Assembly (NCBI RefSeq): GCF_030165005.1
Contig: NZ_JASNNW010000006.1
Coordinates: 62,001 to 126,000, forward strand
Length of the DNA stretch: 64,000 nucleotides
Reading direction: 5' to 3'
Source: Blastococcus capsensis
GTDB taxonomy: Bacteria > Actinomycetota > Actinomycetes > Mycobacteriales > Geodermatophilaceae
The notes beneath the pieces were generated by a model. That model had not been told where the DNA came from. It made no database searches and worked only from the letters and a program-made list of their open reading frames with translations. The position numbers were made by a program, and so were the translations under genes. Below are positions 17,486 to 26,435 of the stretch, piece by piece. Position 1 is the first letter of the stretch; each line of letters starts with the position of its first letter.

Positions 17486-18410
17486 GCCGAACGATGAGGT
17501 CGACGCGACCGGCGAGTCGGCGGTGGCGATCCTGGGGGCCGGCGGCTTCATCGGGCGAGCGGTCGTCGCCGCGCTCGAGGCACGAGGTCTCCGAACCGTA
17601 CGCAGAGGCAGCGTGGATCCCGCGGTCCGTCACGGCCGCCTCGATCCGGAGGTCGCGCGCGCGACCACCGTCGTGGTCGTCAGCGGGCGCAGCAACCCGG
17701 CGCTCGCGGAGAACGATGCGACGACGGTGAGCCAGGAGATCGCCGAGAGCCGGGAGCTCTTCCACCTGCTGGGCGAGGCACGTCGCGCACTCCCGGGCCG
17801 GCAGCGGATCCTGCTGGCGAGCTCCGGAGGAGCGGTGTACGACACGCGCGAGCAGCCGCCGTACGTGGAGCAGTCCCCCACCGCACGGTCCGGGGCCTAT
17901 GCCGCCCTGAAGCTCGACGTCGAGGAGTCCTTCCTGGCGGGGGCCTCACCCACCTCGGAGCGGACCGTGCTGCGCCTGTCGAACGTGTACGGGCCGGGTC
18001 AGCGCCTCGGTACCGGCCAGGGAGTGGTCGGCCACTGGCTGCAGGCACTGCTGACCGGGCAGACCGTACGACTGTTCGGCGATCCCGCGACCGTCCGGGA
18101 CTACGTCTACGTGGAGGACGTCGGCTCGGCCTTTCTGGCGGCCCACCGTTCGACGACCCCCCTGCCCCCGGTGCTCAACGTGGGGTCCGGGCGACCGACG
18201 ACGCTCCAGGAACTGCTCGACCGGGTGCTGTCCGCCGCGGGCCGACCGGAGCATCCGGTGGCACTGACCGGGGACCGGCCGTTCGACCGTCGGCACACCT
18301 GGCTGGACGTCACGGCAGCACGGCGGTTGCTCGGCTGGGCTCCGGCCACCACCCTCGAGGCGGGGCTCGCGCGGACCTGGCAGGCCGTCGCCACGGCGTC
18401 GCTCCGCTGA
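17484..18410 (+). CDS. NAD-dependent sugar epimerase/dehydratase (extended SDR)
   Basis: A 308-residue extended SDR. AILGAGGFIGRAVVAALEARG is the GxxGxxG dinucleotide loop, and LLASSGGAVYDT contains the catalytic-site serine strand. GAYAALKLDVEE holds the YxxxK pair, and LRLSNVYGPGQ and DYVYVEDV are typical of UDP/dTDP-sugar epimerases of the GalE/RmlB superfamily. It lacks traits that would fix the substrate. GGAAGGGA at 17469-17476 sits 7 nt before ATG 17484 and decides this start over longer open frame upstream. The promoter must lie inside the divergent glycosyltransferase gene. Confidence 0.83.
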   Translation: MPNDEVDATGESAVAILGAGGFIGRAVVAALEARGLRTVRRGSVDPAVRHGRLDPEVARATTVVVVSGRSNPALAENDATTVSQEIAESRELFHLLGEARRALPGRQRILLASSGGAVYDTREQPPYVEQSPTARSGAYAALKLDVEESFLAGASPTSERTVLRLSNVYGPGQRLGTGQGVVGHWLQALLTGQTVRLFGDPATVRDYVYVEDVGSAFLAAHRSTTPLPPVLNVGSGRPTTLQELLDRVLSAAGRPEHPVALTGDRPFDRRHTWLDVTAARRLLGWAPATTLEAGLARTWQAVATASLR

Positions 18411-18436
18411 CTCCGCCCGACAGAGCCGCCGGAAGC

Positions 18437-19384
18437 CTACGTCTCGCCGCGCGACCTCACGATGAGGTCCGCCAGGAGGGCCAGCGTGAAGATGAGCAGG
18501 CCGCTGATGAACAGCAGCACGGCGTTCGTGGTGATGCCGAAGTTGTAGCGGATGACGTCGATGACGCCCTTCACGAACGACAGGCCGAGCAGCGTGAGCG
18601 CGATCGGCATCAGCACCTTGATCGGGTTGAAGTACATCACCATCCGCAGCACCTGCAGGATGTAGCGGTAGGCGTCCTTGGTGAAGTGGAACTTCGACGT
18701 CCCGGACCGCTTCGCGTACTGGATGGGCAGGTAGTCCACCGGATGCTGGTTGGACAGGAACGACATCGTGATCGTCGTGACGCAACTGAATCCCGGCGGC
18801 AGCAGCCGTAGGTAGGGCAGGGAAACATCCCGCCGGAAGGCGCGCAGTCCCGAGTTGAGGTCCGGGATCTTGGTGGCCGCCAGTTTCTCGGCCACCTTCC
18901 GGATCACCCACTTGGCCGGCACGCGCAGGATCTTGTGCGTCCCCTCCTCGCTGGTCCGGGCGCCCACGACCTGGTCCGCGCCGGCGTTCTCGTGCAGGTA
19001 CCGGACGAACTCGGGGATCCGCTCGTTCGGATAGGTCATGTCGGCGTCGGTCCACACGACGATGCGGCCGAAGGCCTCGCGCGTCCCGATCCGACGGGCG
19101 GTGCCCGACCCACCGTTGGTCCTGAACGGCATGAGACGCATGTGCGGGAAGGTCGGCAGCGCCGCCTCCAGGACCGCCAGCGTCCCGTCGGTGGACTTGT
19201 CGTCGATGACGAGCAGCTCGTAGGTGTAGCCGCTGGCGTCCATGGCCGTGGTGATGCGCTTGATCTCGTCGAGGACGTGGTCCTCCTCGTTGTAGCAAGG
19301 CAGGACGATCGTGACCTCGAGGGCGTTCTCGCCCGTCGGCTGGGTCGGCGAAGTGACGGAAAGATGCTTGGCTGCCGCAGTCAC
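18437..19384 (-). CDS. GtrB-like GT2 polyprenyl-phosphate glycosyltransferase with membrane helices
   Basis: About 315 residues. The catalytic GT2 part has VTIVLPCYNEEDHVLDEIKRI, LLVIDDKSTDGT, NGGSGTARRIGTREA, VVWTDADMTYPNERIPEF and TSEEGTHKILRVPAKWVIRK. Then KRSGTSKFHFTKDAYRY and two C-terminal membrane helices follow. This is the GtrB/ArnC/DPM-like layout that charges undecaprenyl- or decaprenyl-phosphate with a sugar at the membrane. GTG 19384 is taken as start; the frame continues upstream to 19444 with poor coding character. It is divergent from the YfhO gene, a GT-C enzyme that could use its product. Confidence 0.84.
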   Translation of the reverse strand: MTAAAKHLSVTSPTQPTGENALEVTIVLPCYNEEDHVLDEIKRITTAMDASGYTYELLVIDDKSTDGTLAVLEAALPTFPHMRLMPFRTNGGSGTARRIGTREAFGRIVVWTDADMTYPNERIPEFVRYLHENAGADQVVGARTSEEGTHKILRVPAKWVIRKVAEKLAATKIPDLNSGLRAFRRDVSLPYLRLLPPGFSCVTTITMSFLSNQHPVDYLPIQYAKRSGTSKFHFTKDAYRYILQVLRMVMYFNPIKVLMPIALTLLGLSFVKGVIDVIRYNFGITTNAVLLFISGLLIFTLALLADLIVRSRGET

Positions 19385-19849
19385 GTGCTCAGACGCTACC
19401 GCTCCGGCGAGCGGCCCGGCGCGGGATCGCACCACGTGCCCCACTCGCGACAGGAAGCTCCTCGGTCACGTCCTCCGCCGCTCCCGCCCGCCGTCGTTCG
19501 AGTCGACGGGGGTCCTCGTCGATCCTGCGGACGGGGTGTCCGGCGGGCACGACCGTCCTCGACGAACGCACGCCTCCCGAGCGAGCACGGCAACCCGCGG
19601 GACGAGGCGCAGCACCTGCCCCTCACCCCTCCGGGCCCCCGCCCGACGGGCGTGGAACCTCCGGACGTCGCGCGTGACGATCCGACGATCCTGACGACAT
19701 GCGGCAGCCCGAGCGGCTCCCGACCGACGACACCCCCGGGCTCGGCGCCGCGACCACGGAGAAACCGTCGATTACCGTGACACCGCTACCGGCGAGCGCA
19801 CCGGTCACCTTCCCCGCAGTCCACGACAGCCGGCGCCCCCGAGGAGAGC
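19385..19849 (+). other. Intergenic region between divergent GtrB-like and YfhO genes
   Basis: Some 465 nt with no gene that can be supported. Open frames here have no recognisable protein and no proper ribosome-binding site. It should hold the promoters of both flanking units, but no convincing -35/-10 pair was found. A GAGGAG Shine-Dalgarno at 19841-19846 belongs to the YfhO gene. Confidence 0.5.
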
Positions 19850-22654
19850 ATGAGCAGCGCGCCACCGACCCGCGACATCGCCGCCGTCGACGCACACGGG
19901 CACCCCAGGGGTCCCGGACTGCTCGCCGCCCGCGGCCTGACCGCGGTCATGGTGCTCACCGCCGTCGTCTTCGTGGCCGTGACCCTGGGCACCTCTCTGA
20001 TCGGCCGCACATCCTTCTACGGCGGCGGCCTGCTGCTCAACAACGCCCCGTGGAGCGCCGACCACTTCGAGCCCGTGCTCCCGGAGAACATCTACGTCGG
20101 GGACACGGTCGACGTCGTCATCCCCAGCCGGGCCGAGATGGTCGAGCGGGTCCGCGCGGGTGACCTTCCGGGCTGGTCATCGCTCCAGGGCGGCGGCAGC
20201 GAACTCGGCAGCGTGCCGAACTTCGGACTCCTGGCCCCGACGGCAGTGGCCTGGTGGGTGCTGCCGACCGATCTGGCCCCCGGCTGGGAGCGGCTCACCG
20301 TCCTCGTCGTCGCCGCAGCGGGAACGGCCATGTTCCTCCGCCGCGTGGGGCTCGGACGCCATGCATCCTGGCTGGCCGGCATGGTCTACGCCTCGTCGGG
20401 ATTCATGGTCGCGTGGACCAACTGGCCGCACGCAGCCGTCGCGGCCATGTTGCCCTGGCTGTTCTGGGCAGTGGAACGATCACTGCAGCTGCGCACTCTG
20501 CGCAGCGTCGTCCCCGTCGCCCTGGCCGTCGCCGCCCTTCTTCTCGGCGGCTTCCCCGCCGTCACCGGGTGGGGCTTCTACGTGGCGGGCGGCTACGCCG
20601 TGCTCCGTGTCCTTCTCCACCGCCGTTCCGAGACCTCGTGGGGCCCGGCACTCGCCCAGCTGGGCCGGCTCTCCCTCGGTCTCGTCCTCGGCATCGGGTT
20701 GGCGGCCTTCCAGCTCGTGGTGTTCCTCGGGCAGTTCCTGGACCTGGACACCTCCTATCGAGAGGGTGGGTTCACACATCTGCTGCCGGCTCGCATGGCG
20801 CTGACGATCCTCTTCCCCCATACCTGGGGCATCAACGGGGGCCCGTACTTCAGCGAGACCAACCCGATCGAGTCCAACGCCTACTTCGGGGCCGCCGCGG
20901 CGGTGCTCTGCGTCCTCGCGGTGACTGCCCGTCTCGGTCCCCACGTCGTGCGGGGTGTGCGCGGCTACTTCGCCTCGGTCGCCGCCGTCTCCTTCCTGCT
21001 CGTCTACGTCCAGGTCCCACCGTTCACCGACGTGATCGGCCGACTGCCGGTCTTCTCGAACAATCCGATCGGCCGCCTCGTCGCGATCATGCTCCTCGCC
21101 GGTGCGGTGCTCGCCGGATTCGGGGCCGAAGCACTGCTGCGACCACACCCCCTGAATCAGGAACGACGACGCCGGTTGGTCATCACCACCTCGGTCAGCG
21201 GATTCGGGCTCGTCGTCCTCCTCCTGGCGATCTGGATCCGTCGGGAGACCGGCCCGTGGCGGGACGTGCCACCGCTCGCCGCCGTCCCGATCGAATCCTG
21301 GCTCGTCGTCGCCATGGTCTGCGTCGCTGCCGTGACCGCCCTCGTGCTCGTCGGGCAATGGTGGCCGAGGCTGGCCGCGGCCGGATTCGTCATCGTCCCC
21401 GCGCTCGTGGCCGCACAGGGCCTCGTCGCCGCTGCGCCGGCGTGGGCGCAGGTGGAGGCGGATCGCTTCTACCCCGTCACCGACATGCACGGCGACGTGC
21501 TGGACCGGGTCGGCCACGACCGGGTGCTCACGTCAGGAGTGACGATGGGTGGAGGAGCGACCGCCTACTACGGGATACGGATCGTCAACGGCCACGTCTT
21601 CTTCCCCGAGCCGTTCTCCGATCTCATCGACCGCATCGATCCCACGGGTCGGCTGAGCCCGACCTACTGGGGGCCGCGCTCGGGGCTCAACCTGCCGCTC
21701 TGGCAGTCACCGGGCCTGGACCGCATGGCGGTCAGGTACGTGGTCGCGGATGCCGACACCCCGATACCCGGCCGGGACGACCCGATACGGAGCGGTGAGG
21801 TCGCCGCGCCGCTCCTCCGCCAGCCCGTCGAGATACCGCTGCCGCCGGGAGGGATCCGGGGGGTCACCCTCGAATTCCCCGACGGTGCGGCGCCGGCATC
21901 GACCGGATACCTGATCGCAGAGGTGCTGAACGACGAGGGGGACTCCCTCGCCCGATCGGAGCGACTGGTCCTGCTCCCACGCCCGTCCCCCGCGATATCC
22001 GTCCCGATCGCCGGCGAGGACCTCGGCGGTCGTGGGCCGCTCTCCTTGCGCCTCACGTGGCAGGGCCTCGACGCGGCGCCTGCGATGGACGCCGCCGGCG
22101 TACCGGCCGTCACGGTCATCCGGCCGGAGGACGACGGCCTCCGGCTCGTGTCCGACGCCGACGGAGCCGTCTGGGAGCGGACCACGGGGCTGCCCCGGAT
22201 CCGCTGGGCCAGCGCGATGGAGGTCATCGCGGACGCCGATGCCCGCGCGGACGCAGTCGCCTGGGAGACGATCGCTCCTGACACGGTCGTGCTCTCCTCG
22301 ACCGGCGAAGAAGTGGCCGGCCGGCCGGCGCAGCTGGACGTGGTCGAGGACTCGGGGGACACCGTCGCGGTCACGGTCGACGCACAGGGCGCTGGATACC
22401 TCGTGCTGGCCGACTCCATCCAGAACGACTGGTCCGTGACCGTCGACGGCCGGGAGGCGACGATAGTGGCCGCCGACCACGCGTTCGGGGCGGTGCACGT
22501 GGCCGCCGGGAGGCACGAGGTCGTGTTCACCTACACGCCCCGCGGTCAGTCCATCGGCTTCGGTGTCAGCATCGCGTCACTGGTGGCGCTTCTCGCCCTC
22601 GCTCTACCGACCGGCCACCTCGGGCGGGGATCGCGGCGCGGAGACGCCGCGTGA
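19850..22654 (+). CDS. YfhO-family membrane protein, putative GT-C glycosyltransferase
   Basis: A 934-residue polytopic protein. One helix near residues 28-50 is followed by an extracellular loop, about 11 further helices to near residue 560, a ~340-residue extracellular beta-rich domain and a final helix (SIGFGVSIASLVALLALAL). YfhO proteins are GT-C-like enzymes; Bacillus YfhO and Listeria relatives glycosylate teichoic acids using lipid-linked sugars. The loop ending in LNNAPWSADHFEP and the WTNWPHAA segment are typical of the family. Start ATG 19850 has GAGGAG just upstream. Its stop overlaps the next gene in a GTGA, so the two are coupled. Acceptor unknown. Confidence 0.82.
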   Translation: MSSAPPTRDIAAVDAHGHPRGPGLLAARGLTAVMVLTAVVFVAVTLGTSLIGRTSFYGGGLLLNNAPWSADHFEPVLPENIYVGDTVDVVIPSRAEMVERVRAGDLPGWSSLQGGGSELGSVPNFGLLAPTAVAWWVLPTDLAPGWERLTVLVVAAAGTAMFLRRVGLGRHASWLAGMVYASSGFMVAWTNWPHAAVAAMLPWLFWAVERSLQLRTLRSVVPVALAVAALLLGGFPAVTGWGFYVAGGYAVLRVLLHRRSETSWGPALAQLGRLSLGLVLGIGLAAFQLVVFLGQFLDLDTSYREGGFTHLLPARMALTILFPHTWGINGGPYFSETNPIESNAYFGAAAAVLCVLAVTARLGPHVVRGVRGYFASVAAVSFLLVYVQVPPFTDVIGRLPVFSNNPIGRLVAIMLLAGAVLAGFGAEALLRPHPLNQERRRRLVITTSVSGFGLVVLLLAIWIRRETGPWRDVPPLAAVPIESWLVVAMVCVAAVTALVLVGQWWPRLAAAGFVIVPALVAAQGLVAAAPAWAQVEADRFYPVTDMHGDVLDRVGHDRVLTSGVTMGGGATAYYGIRIVNGHVFFPEPFSDLIDRIDPTGRLSPTYWGPRSGLNLPLWQSPGLDRMAVRYVVADADTPIPGRDDPIRSGEVAAPLLRQPVEIPLPPGGIRGVTLEFPDGAAPASTGYLIAEVLNDEGDSLARSERLVLLPRPSPAISVPIAGEDLGGRGPLSLRLTWQGLDAAPAMDAAGVPAVTVIRPEDDGLRLVSDADGAVWERTTGLPRIRWASAMEVIADADARADAVAWETIAPDTVVLSSTGEEVAGRPAQLDVVEDSGDTVAVTVDAQGAGYLVLADSIQNDWSVTVDGREATIVAADHAFGAVHVAAGRHEVVFTYTPRGQSIGFGVSIASLVALLALALPTGHLGRGSRRGDAA

Positions 22655-23586
22655 CCGACGGCCCCCGGGAGGCGACCTGCCGGGTGACGGTGTTGGTGGT
22701 CACGTGGCAGGGGCGCGACCTCCTGCCCCCCTGCCTGGACTCCCTCGCCCGGCAGACCGTTCCGCACCGGGTCGTCGTCGTGGACAACGCCTCGACCGAC
22801 GGCACCGCCGAGCTCCTGGCCGACCGGTACCCGCACGTCCGAGTCGTGCGGAACCCCGAGAACCGCGGCTTCGCCGGTGGTGTCGCAGCCGGCCTGGCGG
22901 TGGTCGACACGCCGCTGGTCGCGCTGCTCAACAATGACGCCGTGGCCGAGCCCGACTGGCTCGCCCACCTGGTCGCCTCGCTCGACACCCATCCGGAGGC
23001 CGCCGCGGTGACGTCGCGGCTGCTCCTGGCCGACGTGCGGCCGCCGACCCTCAACAACGCGGGAGTGGTGCTGCTCGACGACGGCTACGGCGCCGACCGC
23101 GGACTCGGGGCGCCGGCCGACCAGTTCCCGGAACCGGACGAGGTGTTCGGCTTCAGCGGGGGCGCGGCGTTGCTGCGCCTGGATGCCGTCCGCGGCGTCG
23201 GAGGCTTTCCTGAACCGTTCTTCCTGTACTACGAGGACACCGACACGTCTTGGCGACTGCGGCAGGCGGGTTGGTCGGTCCGCTACGAGCCCAGCGCCGT
23301 CGTGCACCACCGGCACTCCGCAACCGCCGACCAGACGTCGGCCGACTTCGCCTACTGGAACGAGCGCAACCGGTTGCTCATGCACGTCCGGTGCGCCCCT
23401 GCCACGGCCGCGATGGCGGTGTGGGCACGATTCCTGCTCACCACGATCTCGCTGCTGGGACGTCGACTGACCGGTGCGCCCCGCCCCGCCGCCCACCAGC
23501 AGCGCCTCCGGCTGCGGCTGCGAACGCTCGGGGGCGCGGTGCGCCTGCTGCCGTGGGCGCTGCGCAGCCGCCGGCGGACCGGCTGA
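22651..23586 (+). CDS. GT2 glycosyltransferase, rhamnosyltransferase-like
   Basis: A 311-residue GT2 enzyme of the WbbL/RfbF type. It has VTVLVVTWQGRDLLPPCLDSLA, VVVVDNASTDGTAELLA, NPENRGFAGGVAAGL, ALLNNDAVAEPDWL (metal site) and FSGGAALLRLDAV. PEPFFLYYEDTDTSWRLRQAGW follows, then a short amphipathic basic tail. Enzymes of this type commonly add rhamnose to lipid-linked glycans, but the sugar is not fixed by sequence. The GTG at 22651 overlaps the YfhO stop, making a two-gene rightward unit. It converges with the tandem GT2 gene, with 6 nt between stops. Confidence 0.83.
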   Translation: MTDGPREATCRVTVLVVTWQGRDLLPPCLDSLARQTVPHRVVVVDNASTDGTAELLADRYPHVRVVRNPENRGFAGGVAAGLAVVDTPLVALLNNDAVAEPDWLAHLVASLDTHPEAAAVTSRLLLADVRPPTLNNAGVVLLDDGYGADRGLGAPADQFPEPDEVFGFSGGAALLRLDAVRGVGGFPEPFFLYYEDTDTSWRLRQAGWSVRYEPSAVVHHRHSATADQTSADFAYWNERNRLLMHVRCAPATAAMAVWARFLLTTISLLGRRLTGAPRPAAHQQRLRLRLRTLGGAVRLLPWALRSRRRTG

Positions 23587-23592
23587 CCGGCC

Positions 23593-25197
23593 TCAACCCT
23601 CGGCGGGAAGGCCCGGGGTGTCGTGTCGCCAGAACCGGTCCCGGCTGAGCTCCGCGGCCCAGCGAGCGCGCAGGCTGAGCACCTCTCCGGACGTGACCTC
23701 TCGGGTGCGCGAGCGGGACTCGAAGTGGTGCAGCACCGCATGCGGGGTGACCAGGACCCGATAGCCCTGCTGGGCGATCTTGATGCTGAAGTCCACGTCG
23801 TTGAAGTTGACGGGCAGCATCCGGCTCAGGCCACCCACGGCGTCGAAGACCGCGCGGGGGAACAGCGCGCAGGCCCCGGTCACGCCGGACACCTCGCGGT
23901 CCACCAGGTAGTCGCCCACCGGCCCCGGGGCGTCGGCCGGTTCGCCCTCGCCGACGTGCACGACGTGCCCTCGCCCGAAGCGCATGCCGACGTGTTGCAT
24001 CGCGCCGTCCTCGTAGAGGAGCTTCGCCCCCACCAGCCCGACGTCCGCAGCGAGCAGCCCCACCATGGTCTCGAGCCAGTCCGGGGTGAGCACCTCGGTG
24101 TCGTCGTTCAACGAGAGCAGCAGGTCACCACGAGCATGGTGAACACCGACGTTGATCTTCGCGGAGTAGTCGAAGACGCCGCGGTACTCCACCATCCGCA
24201 CGCGGGTCGGTGCCAGGTCGACCAGTTGCCGGCGGACCTCGGCCGGAGTCACCGTGTCGGCCACGACGACGATCTCGTAGTGCGGATAGGTCGACCGGTC
24301 CACCACCGAGCGGACCGCCTCCACCACGAGACAGCGCTCGCGTCCCTGCACCACGGAGCGGGAGCCGCGCGTCGGCACGATGATGCTCACGAACGGTGCC
24401 TTCCGGAGCACGCGTCGGATCCGGTAGACCCCGACCGGGTGCACCTGCTCCACCGTTCCCTCGATCCCCACCCGGGCCAGGTGCTCCGTGAGGGCGCGCC
24501 GGGCCGCTGCGAAGACGGCGCTGTTGTCGCTGCGCTGCGAGACCGAGCGTTCGTGGATCCGCCAGTGGTAGAGCACCTCCGGGATGTGCACCACCTCCCG
24601 GGCCCGCTCGGTGGCCCGGAGTGCGAGGTCGTAGTCCTGGCTGCCGTCGAAGCCGTCCCGGAAGCCGCCCACCTCGGTGAGGAGGCTGCGCCGGTAGGTC
24701 ACCAGATGCCCCAGGTACATCTGTCCCCGGAGTCGCTCGGGAGAGAAGTCCGGCTTCCGGAAGACGTTGTGCAGGTGCCCGTCGTCGTGCAACTGGTCCT
24801 CGTCGCTGTAGAAGACGTCGGCGACCGGGTGGGCCGCTGCGGCTCGGCCGACCACCTCCAGCGCGTCCGGGACCAGCAGGTCGTCGTGGTCCAGAAGTGC
24901 GACGAACGTCCCGCGGGCCACGGCCAGGCCGCGTGCGCTCGCCGCGACGATGCCCGAGTTGGTCGCCAGCACCTCGGTCCGCACCCGCGCGTCCCGCGCT
25001 GCATGCTCGGCCAGCGCCGCGGTGAGCTCCGCGTCCCCCGAGCCGTCGTCGACGAGCACGAGTTCCCACGACGGCTCCGTCTGGACCAGCACCGACTCCA
25101 CCATGGCGCGCAGGTGCTCCGGCTGCGTCCGGTAGACCGGCACGAGGACGGTGAACAGCGGCGGGTCGCCCGACCCGGAGGCGCAGGCCTTCGTCAT
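23593..25197 (-). CDS. Two-domain GT2 glycosyltransferase
   Basis: At 534 residues it contains two GT2 catalytic folds. The first (about 15-240) has FTVLVPVYRTQPEHLRAMVESV, LVLVDDGSGD, ALLDHDDLLVPDAL and FYSDEDQL. The second (about 255-510) has VSIIVPTRGS, YEIVVVADT, LLLSLNDDTEVLTPDWLETMV, GVTGACALFPRAVFDAVGG and NFNDVDFSIK. Tandem GT2 enzymes are typical of processive or alternating chain extension in O-antigen and rhamnan clusters. Its ATG overlaps the upstream methyltransferase stop (ATGA). It is the last gene of the wzm-wzt operon, so it probably builds the exported polymer; the sugars are unknown. Confidence 0.85.
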   Translation of the reverse strand: MTKACASGSGDPPLFTVLVPVYRTQPEHLRAMVESVLVQTEPSWELVLVDDGSGDAELTAALAEHAARDARVRTEVLATNSGIVAASARGLAVARGTFVALLDHDDLLVPDALEVVGRAAAAHPVADVFYSDEDQLHDDGHLHNVFRKPDFSPERLRGQMYLGHLVTYRRSLLTEVGGFRDGFDGSQDYDLALRATERAREVVHIPEVLYHWRIHERSVSQRSDNSAVFAAARRALTEHLARVGIEGTVEQVHPVGVYRIRRVLRKAPFVSIIVPTRGSRSVVQGRERCLVVEAVRSVVDRSTYPHYEIVVVADTVTPAEVRRQLVDLAPTRVRMVEYRGVFDYSAKINVGVHHARGDLLLSLNDDTEVLTPDWLETMVGLLAADVGLVGAKLLYEDGAMQHVGMRFGRGHVVHVGEGEPADAPGPVGDYLVDREVSGVTGACALFPRAVFDAVGGLSRMLPVNFNDVDFSIKIAQQGYRVLVTPHAVLHHFESRSRTREVTSGEVLSLRARWAAELSRDRFWRHDTPGLPAEG

Positions 25198-26432
25198 CGG
25201 GGCCGGCGAACCCTGCGGGCGAGGACGACGGGAGTCAGCAGTGCGCGGCCGGCCTTCCAGGTACTGCTCTGCCGGATCAGCTCCAGCTCTCTCTGGTGGG
25301 CGCGGACGGTCTCGTCGAGCTCGGCGCGCAAGCGCTGTTCCTGCAGACGGCTGTGGTGCAGGTCGGCGTGGACGGCGACGAGGTCCTCGCGCACCTTCGC
25401 CACCTCCACCTGCTCGGCGGCTTGCGCCTCGGCCTGCACCTGGGCCCGCGCCTCGGCCAGCGCCTCGGCCTGCGCCTGGGTCCGCGCGTTCTCGGCGAGG
25501 ATCCGGGCCTGGGCGAGCTGGGCCCGCAGCCCGATCAGCTCATCGACCAGCGCCAGCCTCGCCAGGGAGTCGCGCTCGTCGCCTCCCTCGCGCACGCGGG
25601 ACACCGCGTCGATCAGCCGGTCGCGGTCGGCGGCGACGTCCTCCCGCTCCTGAACGGCCCGGTCCCTCAGCCGGGTGAGCTCGTCGACCTGTTGCCGCAG
25701 CACCGTGCGCTCGGTGTCGGTGCCGCTCCGCAGGGCATCCAGTTCACGTTGCGCAGCCAGCAGAGCCTCGCGCTTGGCGAGCACTTCCCGCCACAGTGGC
25801 GCGAGGACCGACTCGTAACCGCCGGCCACCTGGGGAGCAGTCAGCGGCTGCCGCTGGAAGAGGACCGCCCACGGCGAGAGGAACGATGCGTCGACGTCCG
25901 TCCGGCGGAAGAACCCGTGGCGGGCGAAGTCCTGCGCCCACGAGGCGGCGGACCGGACGTTGACGTGGGTGGGCTGGGCGAAGTCGTCGGGGGTCGAGGA
26001 GAACAGCACGGTGTCCGTCGCGGCACAGATGTTGGCGATCGCCTGTGCGGCGTCCACCGGCGACATGTGCTCGAGCACCTCGATGCAGCAGACGAGGTCG
26101 TAGCGCTGGGACAGGGGCTGGGCCAGGTCGTGGACCTCCAGCCGCTCCCGGAGACCCTCGGGGGCTCCGGCCACCGCGAACTCGGAGATGTCCCCGCCCC
26201 GTGCGTCCACGCCCCGCTCGGCCAGCGCGCGGACGAGCAGGCCGATCCCACATCCGGCGTCGTAGACGCTGGACGGCGCGAGGGTGGCCACCACCGCATC
26301 GGCCACTCCCCCGAAGAACGTCCGCCAATGCGGCTGCTCATAGGTGTAGGGCGGCCCCGAATGCCCGTCGTAGTAGGACGCCGCGTAGTCCGAGGAGAGA
26401 GTTCGCGGCGAGTCAGGCGTGCACTCCCTCAC
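25194..26432 (-). CDS. Methyltransferase with long C-terminal coiled coil (candidate chain terminator)
   Basis: Residues 15-200 are a class I methyltransferase: SVYDAGCGIGLLVRALAERG (SAM loop), GGDISEF, YDLVCCIEVLEHMSPVDAAQA and VLFSSTPDDF. From about residue 215 to 395 the protein is an almost uninterrupted charged helix, rich in E, R, Q and A, with a repetitive QAEA/EARAQ stretch. It ends in IRQSSTWKAGRALL, a motif often found after coiled coils in glycan enzymes. In E. coli O9a, WbdD couples a capping methyltransferase or kinase to a coiled-coil ruler that sets chain length for ABC export. The parts here match in order, and wzm/wzt are in the same operon. No kinase domain is seen. The function is inferred by analogy. 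Confidence 0.75.
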   Translation of the reverse strand: MRECTPDSPRTLSSDYAASYYDGHSGPPYTYEQPHWRTFFGGVADAVVATLAPSSVYDAGCGIGLLVRALAERGVDARGGDISEFAVAGAPEGLRERLEVHDLAQPLSQRYDLVCCIEVLEHMSPVDAAQAIANICAATDTVLFSSTPDDFAQPTHVNVRSAASWAQDFARHGFFRRTDVDASFLSPWAVLFQRQPLTAPQVAGGYESVLAPLWREVLAKREALLAAQRELDALRSGTDTERTVLRQQVDELTRLRDRAVQEREDVAADRDRLIDAVSRVREGGDERDSLARLALVDELIGLRAQLAQARILAENARTQAQAEALAEARAQVQAEAQAAEQVEVAKVREDLVAVHADLHHSRLQEQRLRAELDETVRAHQRELELIRQSSTWKAGRALLTPVVLARRVRRPR

Positions 26433-26435
26433 CGA

